Positions 24,755 through 34,192 of a stretch of DNA of 49,469 bases are shown piece by piece (position 1 is the first letter of the stretch; every line of letters starts with the position of its first letter). The position numbers and the translations under genes were made by a program. This DNA comes from Oscillospiraceae bacterium (GTDB lineage: Bacteria; Bacillota; Clostridia; Oscillospirales; SIG627): contig SVRV01000015.1 of assembly GCA_015064635.1 (NCBI GenBank), positions 1-49,469 of the forward strand. The letters are read 5' to 3'. Below the pieces are notes generated by a model. The model worked only from the letters and a program-made list of their open reading frames with translations, made no database searches and had not been told where the DNA came from.

Positions 24755-25529
24755 ATAGTGGTTTCTTTGAAATTTTCGAGTACTGTCTCGGGTAGACATC
24801 GGGAGTATGAGAAACCTTTTCAATGACTATCATATAACGCTTTGCGGATATAAAGTCCTCCAAAATGTTCTTTTCGTCGGGGGTAAAGTCTGAGGTATCA
24901 ACATTTGATGCATCAAACTTAACTTCCTTAACATATTTCACCTTACCACCAAGCTGTCCGATACCGCGTCTTGCCTCACTAAGCTCTTCTTCAGCACTTG
25001 CCGCCTTCATGGAAACAAAATGTCCGCCAACCTTTACAAAAGGCAGACAAAGCTCGGAGAGTACGTTGAGTCTTGCAAGAGCACGTGCCGTCACCACATC
25101 AAACTTTTCTCTCATAGGTCCGTTTTTCGAGGCCACCTCCTCGGCACGGGTTGCTATGGGAGATATTTTTTTAAGTCCCAGCTTGTCTGCAGTTGCCGAT
25201 ACGTAACGAATCTTCTTTTCGGTAGAATCAATCATCGTCATATCAATATCGTCACGCACAATTTTTATGGGAAGTCCCGGAAAGCCTCCGCCACAGCCGA
25301 TGTCAGCCATACGGATGCCCTCTTTTTTCACTTCCTCAAGCTCAAGCACCGACAATGAGTCTGCAAAATGCTTAAGTGCTATTCCCACGGGGTCGGTAAT
25401 TGAGGTTACATTTACCTTCTTGTTTTCCTCTGCCAGAATTTCGGCAAGCTTGTCAAATAAGTCAAGCTGTGCCTCATCAAGGGACGGAATTCCACCAATT
25501 CCCGACAGAATTTCCTTTATCTTTTCCAT
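24753..25529 (-). CDS. rsmG: 16S rRNA G527 N7-methyltransferase RsmG
   Basis: Encodes 258 residues. It uses SAM to methylate G527 in 16S rRNA; loss gives low-level streptomycin resistance in other species. Motifs are VNVTSITDPVGIALKHFADSL near residue 40, the SAM-binding MADIGCGGGFPGLPIKIV, TMIDSTEKKIRYVS and VVTARALARLNVLSELCLPFV. Its start follows AGGTG, 7 bases past mnmG. It is the last gene of the rpmH cluster. The usual downstream noc/parAB genes are absent here. Confidence 0.96.
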   Translation of the reverse strand: MEKIKEILSGIGGIPSLDEAQLDLFDKLAEILAEENKKVNVTSITDPVGIALKHFADSLSVLELEEVKKEGIRMADIGCGGGFPGLPIKIVRDDIDMTMIDSTEKKIRYVSATADKLGLKKISPIATRAEEVASKNGPMREKFDVVTARALARLNVLSELCLPFVKVGGHFVSMKAASAEEELSEARRGIGQLGGKVKYVKEVKFDASNVDTSDFTPDEKNILEDFISAKRYMIVIEKVSHTPDVYPRQYSKISKKPL

Positions 25530-25536
25530 TTCACAC

Positions 25537-27420
25537 CTATTTCATATTAAAGTAAATAAGAAGTACGGATATATCGGCGGGACTTATTCCCGAAATTCTG
25601 GAAGCCTGACCGATATTGAGCGGCTTGATTTTGTTAAGCTTTTGGGATGCTTCGATTCTGATACCCTTTATGGTAGTATAGTCGATGTCCTGGGGAAGCT
25701 TTTTGTTCTCAAGCTTACGGAATGCCTCTATTTCAAGCTCCTGCTTTTTGATATAACCTCTGTATTTAATTTCGATTTCCGCTCTTCTGCAAATCTCCTC
25801 CGAAAGCTCGGGACGGGTTTTATCAATGGGAGCGAGTATTTCGTAATTAAGCTCGGGTCTGCGGACAAGGTCACCGAGTCTGATACCCGTTGTCACCTCG
25901 GCTGAACTATGCTTCTTCATAAGCTCTGACACAGCTTCACTCGGTGCTATAAAGGTATTTTCCGCTCTTTCAACCTCTTTGTCGATTGCCTCAAAAAGTG
26001 CTGTCTTTTCAGCATATCTCTCATCGTCAATAAGACCTGCATAACGTCCGTATTCAATGAGACGTCTGTCAGCATTGTCCTGGCGTAGCACCAGTCTGTA
26101 TTCACAGCGTGAGGTCATTATGCGGTAGGGCTCGTTTGTGCCCTTTGTTACAAGGTCATCGATGAGTGTGCCGATATATGAGGAGGCTCTGGTTAACACC
26201 AGCGGCTCCCTGCCCTCTATCTTCAGTGCGGCATTTATGCCCGCAATAAGTCCCTGCGCCGCCGCTTCCTCATAGCCTGACGTTCCGTTGAACTGTCCTG
26301 CTCCGTAAAGTCCGGGAATATCCTTAAATTCAAGGGTGGGAAGGAGCTGTGTGGGGTCGGCAAGGTCATATTCTATGGCATACGCTGTACGCATTACCTC
26401 GGCTCTTTCGAGCCCCTTTATGGAGTGAAGGATTTTAAGCTGTACCTCCTCGGGGAGAGATGAGCTGAGTCCCTGAACGTAGATTTCGTCTGTATCTCTG
26501 CCCATAGGCTCAAGGAAAAGCTGATGTCTTTCTTTATCCGAAAAACGTACCACCTTATCTTCGATACTCGGACAATATCTGGGTCCCACACCTCGTATAT
26601 TGCCGGAATAAAGAGGGGATCTGTGGAGGTTATTCTTGATTATATTATGTGTATCCTCATTTGTATAAACAGTGTAGCAGGAGTATTGCTCACGGGACTG
26701 AAATTCCGCTTTGTCTGTATGATATGAATAGCAGTAAGGTTTTTTATCTCCCGGCTGTATTTCGCATTTTTCATAGTCTATACTGTTTTTGTGAATTCTT
26801 GCGGGCGTTCCCGTTTTAAAGCGAAGCATACGAAGACCCAGTTTTTCAAGAGACTCGGTAAGAAAGCTTGCGGGGAACATATTGTCGGGTCCCGAGGGGA
26901 ACGCAACCTCACCTACAATAACTCTTGCGTTAAGGTATGTACCCGTGGACACTATTACAGCCTTTGCGTGCCAACGTGCACCGTATCTTGTGGTGACTAC
27001 CAGCCCGTCGCCATCTCTTTCGGTCTCCACTATTTCAGCCTGAATAAGACGAAGGTTCTCTGTTGCCTCAATAGTCTTTTTCATAAGAGTCTGATAGGCA
27101 CGTCGGTCAGCCTGCATTCTCAGCGAATGAACAGCGGGACCTTTTCCCAGATTCAGCATTCTGCTCTGCATACAGACCTTGTCTGCCGCTCTGCCCATTT
27201 CACCGCCGAGGGCGTCTATCTCGTATACAAGATGTCCCTTGCCAGTGCCTCCGATTGACGGGTTACAAGGCATATTTCCGACAGCATCAAGATTGAGCGT
27301 AAAAAGTATTGTCGGGTGTCCCATTCTGGCTGCTGCCAGTGCCGCCTCTATTCCTGCGTGACCAGCGCCTATTACTGCAACGTCACAGCTACCGGCATCA
27401 TATTTTACTATATCTTCCAT
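25537..27420 (-). CDS. mnmG: tRNA U34 carboxymethylaminomethyl synthase subunit MnmG
   Basis: Encodes 627 residues, the full family length. With MnmE it adds a carboxymethylaminomethyl group to U34, using FAD, NADH and methylene-tetrahydrofolate. The N-terminus has the dinucleotide-binding [38 protein letters not shown] and [10 protein letters not shown] follow, then [12 protein letters not shown], and the [19 protein letters not shown] block. The C-terminal helical domain contains YRGYIKKQE and [17 protein letters not shown]. It begins only 1 base behind the mnmE stop. Confidence 0.97.
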   Translation of the reverse strand: MEDIVKYDAGSCDVAVIGAGHAGIEAALAAARMGHPTILFTLNLDAVGNMPCNPSIGGTGKGHLVYEIDALGGEMGRAADKVCMQSRMLNLGKGPAVHSLRMQADRRAYQTLMKKTIEATENLRLIQAEIVETERDGDGLVVTTRYGARWHAKAVIVSTGTYLNARVIVGEVAFPSGPDNMFPASFLTESLEKLGLRMLRFKTGTPARIHKNSIDYEKCEIQPGDKKPYCYSYHTDKAEFQSREQYSCYTVYTNEDTHNIIKNNLHRSPLYSGNIRGVGPRYCPSIEDKVVRFSDKERHQLFLEPMGRDTDEIYVQGLSSSLPEEVQLKILHSIKGLERAEVMRTAYAIEYDLADPTQLLPTLEFKDIPGLYGAGQFNGTSGYEEAAAQGLIAGINAALKIEGREPLVLTRASSYIGTLIDDLVTKGTNEPYRIMTSRCEYRLVLRQDNADRRLIEYGRYAGLIDDERYAEKTALFEAIDKEVERAENTFIAPSEAVSELMKKHSSAEVTTGIRLGDLVRRPELNYEILAPIDKTRPELSEEICRRAEIEIKYRGYIKKQELEIEAFRKLENKKLPQDIDYTTIKGIRIEASQKLNKIKPLNIGQASRISGISPADISVLLIYFNMK

Positions 27421-27421
27421 A

Positions 27422-28810
27422 TTATTTTCCTACACAAAATTTTGAAAATATTTCGTTTACTATTTTTTCGGCAACAGTTCTCGAATCTATTTCTCCCACG
27501 GTGTTTGCCGCATTTTCAAGCTCTATCAAGGACATATCCTTCATTCCCGAAGCAACGAGGGATTCCGCCTTATCAAGTAACTCTATACATTTTTTCAAAG
27601 AGGTCTGCTGTCTTATATTAGTTATAACTGCACCGCTTTCAATATCACTTTCGCAAGTGAGAAAACGGTGTATTATTTCATTTTTCAACTCAGCTATTCC
27701 CTCTTCCGTTACGCATGAAATGCAAAATGCCTTTCTGAGTGCAGCCTCTATTTCCGTCTTATCGGCTTTTTGCTCCTTGTCACACTTGGTAAATACAGGA
27801 ATAACGGTTTTTTCCTTGGATAAAGCGGCAAGAGATGCCAAAAGATTCTTATCCGATTCGTCAAGCTCTCTTGATGAATCAAACAGCGCAAGTACAAGCT
27901 CGGTTTCCTCTGCCTGCATCTTTTCTTTTGCTATTTCAATACCCATCGACTCTATCACGTCATCGGTATTGTCTCTTATTCCGGCTGTATCGAAAACTCT
28001 GAGTGCTATGCCATCAATTTCAACAAGCTGCTCAAGTACGTCTCTTGTAGTGCCGGGAATATCTGTAACAATAGCCTTCTTTTCGGATATGAGAGAATTG
28101 AAAAAGGATGACTTTCCGACGTTTGTTTTACCTACTATCACAGTGTTTATTCCGTGTGCCACAGCGTGACCGCTTTTGTAGGTGGAAACAAGATGAACGC
28201 ATTCCTCCCTTAATGCCCTTATGTCAAGAAGAAGGTCATCGTCCGACATATCCTCCAGGTCCTCCTCGGGATAGTCAATGGAGGCGTAAAGTGAGGATAT
28301 GAGTGATATAAGCTTTTCTGAAATCTCATCGGTCTTTTTACGCAAAGCACCGTTTATGTGGCGGTTTGAAAGGCGTACTGCTCTTTGAGACTCGGCAGTG
28401 AGCATATTCCCCACCGCTTCAGCCTCGGTAAGTCCTATTTTGTTGTTGACAAAGGCACGTCTTGTAAACTCTCCGCCCTCTGCCATTCTTGCACCCTTTT
28501 CAAGAACTGCGGACAGCACCATTGCGGTAACAGTATAACCGCCGTGGCAGGATATTTCAACCATATCCTCACCCGTGTAGCTGTTAGGTGACAAATAATA
28601 CGTAAGTATTCCGCTGTCAACAGTGGATACGTCATCACATATATCGCCGTATATTGCAAATCTCGGCTTGTATTCAAGAATACCCTTTCCGCTTTTGGGA
28701 CAAAACACCTTTTCGGCAAGCTGTACTGCACCGCTGCCCGATATTCTGATTACCGCAATACCGCCCGTTCCTCTTGGAGTCGAAACAGCGGCTATTATAT
28801 CGCTGAGCAT
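27422..28810 (-). CDS. mnmE: tRNA modification GTPase MnmE
   Basis: Encodes 462 residues. The N-terminal folate-binding domain (about 1-118) starts with [21 protein letters not shown] helical domain carries the G domain with P-loop [16 protein letters not shown] (about 223-238), the K-loop/switch [11 protein letters not shown], the DTAGIRD G3 motif and TKCDKE G4. The C-terminus ends FCVGK, the Cys-x-Gly-Lys motif required in the family. It partners MnmG in U34 modification. The start follows GTGAGGTAAAT. Confidence 0.97.
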   Translation of the reverse strand: MLSDIIAAVSTPRGTGGIAVIRISGSGAVQLAEKVFCPKSGKGILEYKPRFAIYGDICDDVSTVDSGILTYYLSPNSYTGEDMVEISCHGGYTVTAMVLSAVLEKGARMAEGGEFTRRAFVNNKIGLTEAEAVGNMLTAESQRAVRLSNRHINGALRKKTDEISEKLISLISSLYASIDYPEEDLEDMSDDDLLLDIRALREECVHLVSTYKSGHAVAHGINTVIVGKTNVGKSSFFNSLISEKKAIVTDIPGTTRDVLEQLVEIDGIALRVFDTAGIRDNTDDVIESMGIEIAKEKMQAEETELVLALFDSSRELDESDKNLLASLAALSKEKTVIPVFTKCDKEQKADKTEIEAALRKAFCISCVTEEGIAELKNEIIHRFLTCESDIESGAVITNIRQQTSLKKCIELLDKAESLVASGMKDMSLIELENAANTVGEIDSRTVAEKIVNEIFSKFCVGK

Positions 28811-28829
28811 ATTTACCTCACAAACTGTT

Positions 28830-28873
28830 AAAATAAAATCGGGTAAATCCAGGGCAAGTGCCTGAATTTACCC
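28830..28873 (-). terminator. Terminator or attenuator between jag and mnmE
   Basis: GGGTAAATTCAGG and CCTGGATTTACCC on the minus strand form a 13-bp stem with one mismatch, followed by GATTTTATTTT. It lies between jag and mnmE, so mnmE may be expressed partly by read-through or from its own promoter. Confidence 0.65.
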
Positions 28874-28897
28874 TAATTTAAAGGACTCTTTTAGTTT

Positions 28898-29737
28898 TTA
28901 ATAAACATCGCTGTCATCCGGGTCAGCAAGTCCGAGTTCTTCAATACTCTTTGCCTTTACAATAGGCTGCTTTGATACGCCTGAGCCTGCATAGGTCAAG
29001 GGGATATCGGGGTCAAGCTTTGAAGTGGTCTCTGCCTTAGGCTCGGCTGTCTTGGGAGCCTTAGGTGCACTTGATGCCTTGGGAGTTCTGTTCTTTGAAG
29101 GTCTTTCCTTCTGATTCTCGGGTGATACTACTACCTTTCTCTGGTCACCTGAGCCTACGGAATAGGTTGTAACACCTTCAATGTTCTGAACCTCGGAGTG
29201 AATGGCACGGCGCTCATATGCACTCATGGGCTCAAGTACGACGTTTCTGCCCTGTCTCTTTGCACGGGCTGCTGTCTTCTGTGCAAGCTTACGGAGAGCC
29301 TCCTCACGCTTTGCACGATAGTTTTCTACGTCAACAATATATCTTCTGTAACCTTCAACACCTTTATTTGCCGCAAGGTTTGTGAGATATTGAAGAGATT
29401 CGAGTATCTCTCCGTGGTGACCGATAATGAGTCCCATATCGTCACCTGTTACGCTGATGGTAACCTCTTTTTCCGAGGTCTCGGTCATTTCAACATTAAC
29501 GTTTTCAAACTCAAGGTCTGCAAGTACAGTCTTTACAAAATTCAAAGCAAGCTCATCGGGGCTTTCTTCAACGCTGACTTCAATGACAGCATCCTGAGCA
29601 CCTATTCCGAAAAGTCCCTTCTTTGCCTCTGTAATAACCGACCACTTAAGCTCTTCCTTAACAACGCCTGTCTGTTCTGACGCTTTTTCAAGTGCTTCTT
29701 CAACTGTTTTAGCACTTACGGTGATTACTTTTGACAA
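28898..29737 (-). CDS. khpB: RNA-binding protein Jag/KhpB
   Basis: Encodes 279 residues. A Jag-N domain (about 1-55) is followed by a KH domain (about 85-145, LIIGHHGEILESLQYLTNLAA) and an R3H domain (about 146-207, MSAYERRAIHSEVQ). KhpB binds RNA and affects cell division and envelope growth in Firmicutes. The start is TTG behind GGAGGAATATCCA. A tail of about 70 residues (208-279), rich in Pro/Ala/Lys and then acidic, extends past R3H, where most homologues end. It follows yidC by 38 bases. Confidence 0.93.
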   Translation of the reverse strand: MSKVITVSAKTVEEALEKASEQTGVVKEELKWSVITEAKKGLFGIGAQDAVIEVSVEESPDELALNFVKTVLADLEFENVNVEMTETSEKEVTISVTGDDMGLIIGHHGEILESLQYLTNLAANKGVEGYRRYIVDVENYRAKREEALRKLAQKTAARAKRQGRNVVLEPMSAYERRAIHSEVQNIEGVTTYSVGSGDQRKVVVSPENQKERPSKNRTPKASSAPKAPKTAEPKAETTSKLDPDIPLTYAGSGVSKQPIVKAKSIEELGLADPDDSDVY

Positions 29738-29775
29738 TGGATATTCCTCCTGTGATGTTTTATATTACGTCCGTA

Positions 29776-30870
29776 TTACTTGAGCGGTGCCTTGGGAATA
29801 ACAGAATCCCCGCCTGATGAATTGTTGTCATCGTCACCGTCGTCGTCATCGGACACGATACTCTTGTTTTGTTTTGCGGTTGTGGCAGTTGTTTCTTCTT
29901 CGTCATCATCATCGAAAATGAGAGACTTTCTTCCGGCATTATCTGATGCCTTGTAGGGTTTGGACTTATTCTGTGCGGCATATGCCTTTTCAGCAGCCTT
30001 GAGCTCCTCTTCGGTAAATGTGGGAATGGGGAACATCTTGCTGAGAAGCACCTGCTGTACGAAAGCAAGTATACTGCGGTATGTCCAGTAAAGACCCATT
30101 ACTGCAGGCCATGAGAAAGCAAGATATGCCGAGAAAAGGGGCATTATGAAATTCATAACCTTCATTCCGGAATCGGGAGTTGCGGCACCGGGCTGATACA
30201 TAAACTTTCTTGTAAGCTTCTGTCCGAAGAATGCAGAAAGGAAGGTTGCAACAGGAATGATTATAAGCTGTATATGACCGTTGAAGGCTTCCATGGGAAC
30301 CATCGAAAGGTCCATGAAGCTTCCGAACATTGAGAAGTCGGGAATTACAAATCCCTTTGTAAGATTTGCAAACTCGGCACCGTACTCGTTAATTATTCTT
30401 ACAAGGTTAATTTCAATGTTGTGTGCTTCACCAAGCATATCGGGAGCAACTTTTTTTGCAACCTCGGTAATACTCGTGATCAAATCTGAATCCATGCCCG
30501 AAATATAGGTAAGAGGTTGCTGGATTACGTTGAAAAGTGCGATGATTATAGGGAACTGAATAAGAAGAGGGAGACAGCCTGCGAAGGGGCTGAAATGCTC
30601 CTCCTGATAGAGCTTTTGTATCTCTTCATTCATCTTCATCTGAGTTTCACGGTCTGTTCTGCCCGCATATTTCTTACGGATTGCGGCTTCCTTGGGACGA
30701 AGCTTTGCCTGCTTCTGTGAATTCTTTTGCTGTTTAATGCTAAACGGGAACAATACGATTTGCACTAAAAGTGAAAAAGCAAGAAGTGCTATTGCATATC
30801 CGCCGAGATTTTCGAAGATATCATAGCATATTTTCATGAGAAAGCCAAAGGCTTTATAAAGAATACTCAA
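29776..30870 (-). CDS. yidC: Membrane protein insertase YidC/OxaA
   Basis: Encodes 364 residues. It inserts and folds membrane proteins, alone or with SecYEG. The first helix (about 20-43) is followed by the cytoplasmic coiled hairpin (QQKNSQKQAKLRPKEAAIRKKY, then KMNEEIQKLYQEEHFSPFAGCLPLLIQFPIIIALF). Later helices lie around 100-115, 220-240 and 250-290. The C-terminal tail is long, with an acidic DDDDEEE stretch and a Lys-rich part. There is no lipobox at the N-terminus. The start is TTG behind AAAGGAGAAAAAAA. Confidence 0.95.
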   Translation of the reverse strand: MSILYKAFGFLMKICYDIFENLGGYAIALLAFSLLVQIVLFPFSIKQQKNSQKQAKLRPKEAAIRKKYAGRTDRETQMKMNEEIQKLYQEEHFSPFAGCLPLLIQFPIIIALFNVIQQPLTYISGMDSDLITSITEVAKKVAPDMLGEAHNIEINLVRIINEYGAEFANLTKGFVIPDFSMFGSFMDLSMVPMEAFNGHIQLIIIPVATFLSAFFGQKLTRKFMYQPGAATPDSGMKVMNFIMPLFSAYLAFSWPAVMGLYWTYRSILAFVQQVLLSKMFPIPTFTEEELKAAEKAYAAQNKSKPYKASDNAGRKSLIFDDDDEEETTATTAKQNKSIVSDDDDGDDDNNSSGGDSVIPKAPLK

Positions 30871-30892
30871 TTTTTTTCTCCTTTAATATTTG

Positions 30893-31102
30893 TTACGGTA
30901 CGGGATCGTAGCCGCCCTTGCAAAAAGGGTTACATCTGAGGATTCGCCAAACAGTGAGAAACAATCCTTTTATAGCTCCGTGCTTTTTGAAAGCCTCAAT
31001 GGCATACTCCGAGCAAGTCGGGGTAAAGCGGCATGTGGGCGGAAAAAGCGGAGAAATAAATTTACGGTAAAGCTTTACCAAAAAAATAAAAACATATTTC
31101 AT
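30893..31102 (-). CDS. yidD: Membrane protein insertion efficiency factor YidD
   Basis: Encodes 69 residues, the normal size. A short hydrophobic N-terminus is followed by the family core [20 protein letters not shown] with paired Cys, and by [17 protein letters not shown] at the end. It assists YidC in inserting membrane proteins. It lies 2 bases behind rnpA and 22 bases before yidC, the canonical position. Confidence 0.97.
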   Translation of the reverse strand: MKYVFIFLVKLYRKFISPLFPPTCRFTPTCSEYAIEAFKKHGAIKGLFLTVWRILRCNPFCKGGYDPVP

Positions 31103-31104
31103 TG

Positions 31105-31461
31105 TTACTCACCAATCAATCCTATTTCGCAAAATGCACGCTTCATATCGGCGTACACATCCTGCATACGAATCTTTTTTGAGAAGCACTTGCTTCTGGC
31201 AACAAAAACAAAATAATACGGTTCACTGTTAATACCCGTACCCTCAAGTACAAGTGTACGGTACGCCTCACGGATAAGGCGTCTTGCACGGTTACGCTCT
31301 ACCGCTCCTCCAAGCTTTTTGCTTGCCGTTATTCCGATACTGGCTCCGGTAAGATGATAATTGCGCTTATAATACACAACAACTGTACTTTGAGCAGAGC
31401 TTTTTGAGCGGTACATCTTTGTAAACGTAGCGTTGTTTTTAATCGTAAATATCTTTTCCAT
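31105..31461 (-). CDS. rnpA: Ribonuclease P protein component
   Basis: Encodes 118 residues from the ATG at 31461. A frame open further upstream to 31536 adds 25 residues with no family match. RnpA helps the RNase P RNA bind pre-tRNA leader sequences. The start of the protein, [18 protein letters not shown], and the RNR-type motif [16 protein letters not shown] with nearby [10 protein letters not shown] are typical. The Shine-Dalgarno sequence is weak, so translation may depend on rpmH. Confidence 0.96.
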   Translation of the reverse strand: MEKIFTIKNNATFTKMYRSKSSAQSTVVVYYKRNYHLTGASIGITASKKLGGAVERNRARRLIREAYRTLVLEGTGINSEPYYFVFVARSKCFSKKIRMQDVYADMKRAFCEIGLIGE

Positions 31462-31587
31462 AAAATAAAGTCCCTGTAAAAAAGGAAACCACCGGCGAGA
31501 CGGCCCGCATACTAAACAATATATGGGATCGGTCATCCGCGGCGGTTTATCATATTACACAACAGTGTATCCTTTTTTTCACAAAGC

Positions 31588-31722
31588 TTAGTATGTGAGA
31601 CGTGCTCTTCCCTTTGCTCTGCGTCTCTTGAGAACCTTTCTTCCGTTGGCAGTCTTCATTCTCTTACGGAATCCGTGCTCCATCTTTCTCTGTCTCTTCT
31701 TAGGCTGGTATGTTCTTTTCAT
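31588..31722 (-). CDS. rpmH: Large ribosomal subunit protein bL34
   Basis: Encodes 44 residues, exactly the usual length. It begins [18 protein letters not shown] and contains [19 protein letters not shown]. The ATG at 31722 follows AAGGAGGTGTAGAT. A consensus promoter lies 65 bases upstream. It heads the rpmH-rnpA-yidD-yidC-jag cluster. In most Firmicutes dnaA is next to rpmH; here it is not. Confidence 0.98.
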   Translation of the reverse strand: MKRTYQPKKRQRKMEHGFRKRMKTANGRKVLKRRRAKGRARLTY

Positions 31723-31786
31723 ATCTACACCTCCTTCAATCTATTTGGCAGGGAGTCCTGCACTGTCAATTTTTTCGTCGCATATC

Positions 31787-31815
31787 ATTATACATATATT
31801 TGCGCCAAATGTCAA
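31787..31815 (-). promoter_or_regulatory. Promoter of the rpmH cluster
   Basis: TTGACA (31815-31810), a 17-base spacer and TATAAT (31792-31787) on the minus strand, a perfect consensus pair. Confidence 0.92.
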
Positions 31816-31880
31816 TAGTTTTTCATTTTTTTCTTTACTATTTTTTCAAAGCACAAAATCTGAAGCGTTTTACATAACTT

Positions 31881-31905
31881 GTGGCACTGAATAAATCAGT
31901 GCCAC
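31881..31905 (-). terminator. Hairpin after the orphan binding-protein gene
   Basis: GTGGCACTGA pairs perfectly with TCAGTGCCAC around a 5-base loop. No clear U-tract follows on the minus strand, so termination strength is uncertain. Confidence 0.5.
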
Positions 31906-31937
31906 TGAATTATTTCTTATAAAGTTGAATTGGATTC

Positions 31938-34049
31938 TTATTCCTCAACAGGTGCAACCTCTGTTGTCTCTTCAACTGCCTCTGTAACATCATCTGTTGC
32001 TTCAGCAGCTTCGCCCTCTACAGTAGCTTCACCTTCGGGAAGTATTTCGCCTTCAGCAGGAACTTCGCCTTCAGCAGGAACTTCGCCTTCGGCAGGAACT
32101 TCGCCTTCAACGGGAGTCTCGCCTTCAACTGTGGGGTCTGCTGTCTCGTCAACTGTGGGATTCTCTGCTTCAAGAAGAGCTTCTCTTCTCTCCTTTTCTT
32201 CCTTGGTGATAATGCTGTTGTCTATCTTTTCAACTCCGCCGCCGGGACGTGAGCTTGCAAATGTCGAGAAGTTACTGTCAAGGCTTGAAAGAAGTCTGTC
32301 ATACGGAGGCTCATAGTCTTCGCCTTCCTTGGAGTCTGCGTAAAGCTTCAGCACGTCTTCGTTCTTGCCAAGTCTTGTAAGAATCTCTGTAAATACGTCG
32401 TTGATGTCGATTGTTTCGTTTCCGTCAACGTCTGTCATATTTGTCACATCGTAACCGTTCATAAGACCTACAATGTACTCGCCGACAATCTTGTTGATTT
32501 CTTCGAATGCCTTAACATCAATTTCTTCAAGCATATGGCTGTAACCAACGTAAGCACTTGTCTTAACGTTCTGGTTCTTAACTATTGCATCTGCCTGATA
32601 TGTTGCACCGAGCTCTTCGGGAACATAACCGATAAGTGAGTTACCGTATGTTTCAAAGCCGATGTTGTAATCGTTTGAAATCTTCTTAACTGTTTCGCCG
32701 TCGTCGTTGAGAGTGTAGTGTACGTCCTGAACACCGAAGGTGATAAGGTTACGAAGTTCTTCAACTGTACAGAAGCCACGGATAAGCTCAACGGCTCTTG
32801 TGGGATACTTACATGATGAGCTTACAACGAATGTGGAGCCGAATACGTCTTCGGTCACAACTCTGGGGTACGAGTATGTAGCATATGTGTAGAGGTCAGC
32901 CTTGTCTCCAAGCTTTGCCTTTACTTCATCAAGAGTACCGTGGAATACACCCACTGCGAAATCTGTTGTTGCGGGATCAGCGCCTTCAGGTCCGAAGTAG
33001 CCCAGTGAACGGAACTTGTACATCTTTCTGAGGTGGTAGAATGCAACGGTCTGGTCCATCTCATTAAGGGGGTTGTTACCGTAGAGAACCGGCTGAACAC
33101 CTGTACCTATGGCACCGCCTTCATTATTCTTGGTTCCGTATGCAGGATACTCAAGCATATTGTCCATGTAGAAGTCAAAGCCCTGAATTGTTTCGGGAGG
33201 TGCAAGGAAGGGAACAACCTCTTCTCCGCCTGCCACGATTGCTTCAAGCCATGTATCAATAGCACCCTGAGTTGCAAGTGCGGGAACTTCTGTCATTATG
33301 TAGTTGTACTTTTCAACAAGGTCTGTTCTGAATGCGTAGTAGTAACCTGCCTTGCCGGAGCCCATAAGTCTGTTAGCGGGTACACCGTAGTACATACCGT
33401 TAAGCTTACCTGCTCCGAGGAATGCGGGGTTCACGAACTTTGTGATAAGTGCATGAGAACCTGTAATTGCACTTGAAAGGTCTGTTATACGCTCTTCTTC
33501 GATAAGAGTTGCAAAACGGTCATAGTTATTTACAAGGAACAGGTCAAGCTGGATATCGTCGGACATCTCGATGCTGATTTCTTCCATCTCGCCGCCGCTT
33601 TCCTGCTCACGCTTTTCAGCCCATTTTGTATACTCTCTCTGAGCTCTTCTCTTTTCCTTCTGCTCATCTTCGGAAAGCTTCTTCGCAGCTTCTCTTGCAG
33701 CCTTCGCAGCAGCTGTGGCAGCCTTTTCAGCAGCTTCGTTTCTTTCAATCTGCTCGCCTATCTGTACAAAAGCATCATCTATTACCTGGTCATACTCTTC
33801 TTCTGTGAAGAAGTGAAGCTCAACAGTTGTCTTATAAGCGTCCTTTGTGTATCTGTTTATACGCTCCTCAACAAGCTTGATTGCTTCGTCTGTTGTACCC
33901 TCTCCCTTTATACCATAAAGAGTAAGAGTAATATCGGGAATGGTGGTGGTCTCTTCTTCGTAGCCTGTGTCCACATCCGAGCAGGATGTAAGGAACAAAG
34001 TAAGGAACATGGAAGCTAAGAGCAACCAGCTTATTATCTTGTTTTTCAT
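31938..34049 (-). CDS. Orphan extracellular solute-binding lipoprotein
   Basis: Encodes 703 residues. A lipoprotein signal peptide ends in LTSC with Cys 23. A solute-binding fold follows (ITLTLYGIKGEGTTDEAIKLVEERINRY, LNGMYYGVPANRLMGSGKAGYYYAF, FGSTFVVSSSCKYPTRAVELIRGF). An Ala/Glu/Lys-rich coiled coil (about 100-150) is inserted in the first lobe. An EF-hand-like loop TDVDGNETIDIND lies at about 539-551. The C-terminal tail (about 630-703) is acidic with repeats of PAEGEV. No permease or ATPase is adjacent. It has its own promoter. It could serve a transporter elsewhere, perhaps the uptake operon of this window, but that is inference. Confidence 0.8.
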   Translation of the reverse strand: MKNKIISWLLLASMFLTLFLTSCSDVDTGYEEETTTIPDITLTLYGIKGEGTTDEAIKLVEERINRYTKDAYKTTVELHFFTEEEYDQVIDDAFVQIGEQIERNEAAEKAATAAAKAAREAAKKLSEDEQKEKRRAQREYTKWAEKREQESGGEMEEISIEMSDDIQLDLFLVNNYDRFATLIEEERITDLSSAITGSHALITKFVNPAFLGAGKLNGMYYGVPANRLMGSGKAGYYYAFRTDLVEKYNYIMTEVPALATQGAIDTWLEAIVAGGEEVVPFLAPPETIQGFDFYMDNMLEYPAYGTKNNEGGAIGTGVQPVLYGNNPLNEMDQTVAFYHLRKMYKFRSLGYFGPEGADPATTDFAVGVFHGTLDEVKAKLGDKADLYTYATYSYPRVVTEDVFGSTFVVSSSCKYPTRAVELIRGFCTVEELRNLITFGVQDVHYTLNDDGETVKKISNDYNIGFETYGNSLIGYVPEELGATYQADAIVKNQNVKTSAYVGYSHMLEEIDVKAFEEINKIVGEYIVGLMNGYDVTNMTDVDGNETIDINDVFTEILTRLGKNEDVLKLYADSKEGEDYEPPYDRLLSSLDSNFSTFASSRPGGGVEKIDNSIITKEEKERREALLEAENPTVDETADPTVEGETPVEGEVPAEGEVPAEGEVPAEGEILPEGEATVEGEAAEATDDVTEAVEETTEVAPVEE
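32040..32110 (-). repeat. 18-bp tandem repeats in the binding-protein tail
   Basis: The unit encoding PAEGEV (TTCGCCTTCAGCAGGAAC on the plus strand) recurs three times with few changes, and with degenerate flanking copies. It gives a flexible acidic tail. Confidence 0.7.
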
Positions 34050-34103
34050 TGGAAAACCTCCTAATTTAGTTCAAAACAAAATTACTGTATTATAAACAAA
34101 GAT

Positions 34104-34132
34104 ATTGTACACTATTAAAGTGATTATGTCAA
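34104..34132 (-). promoter_or_regulatory. Promoter of the orphan binding-protein gene
   Basis: TTGACA (34132-34127), a 17-base spacer and TACAAT (34109-34104) on the minus strand. Confidence 0.85.
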
Positions 34133-34142
34133 GTAAGAAAAT

Positions 34143-34180
34143 ACCCAATTAAAGGGTGAATATTTTATAGAATATCACCA
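34143..34180 (-). terminator. Weak terminator after mtnN
   Basis: On the minus strand GGTGATATTC and ATATTCACC form an imperfect hairpin followed by CTTTAATT. It overlaps the upstream side of the next promoter. Confidence 0.4.
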
Positions 34181-34192
34181 TTATTGAAATAT

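Noticed and set aside
25267-25905. 212-codon plus-strand open frame opposite rsmG and mnmG
   Set aside because: It spans the ends of two conserved genes on the other strand and has no recognisable motif.
27309-28169. 286-codon plus-strand open frame opposite mnmE
   Set aside because: Ser/Phe-rich shadow of a well-conserved gene with no ribosome binding site.
31462-31536. N-terminal extension of rnpA by 25 residues
   Set aside because: The extension has no family similarity; [10 protein letters not shown] is the usual start of the protein.
31930-32316. 128-codon Ser-rich plus-strand frame opposite the tail of the orphan binding protein
   Set aside because: It is the antisense of the PAEGEV repeats and has no start signals.
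33033-33476. 147-codon plus-strand Cys-rich frame opposite the orphan binding protein
   Set aside because: Shadow frame of the binding-protein gene, without a ribosome binding site or family motif.
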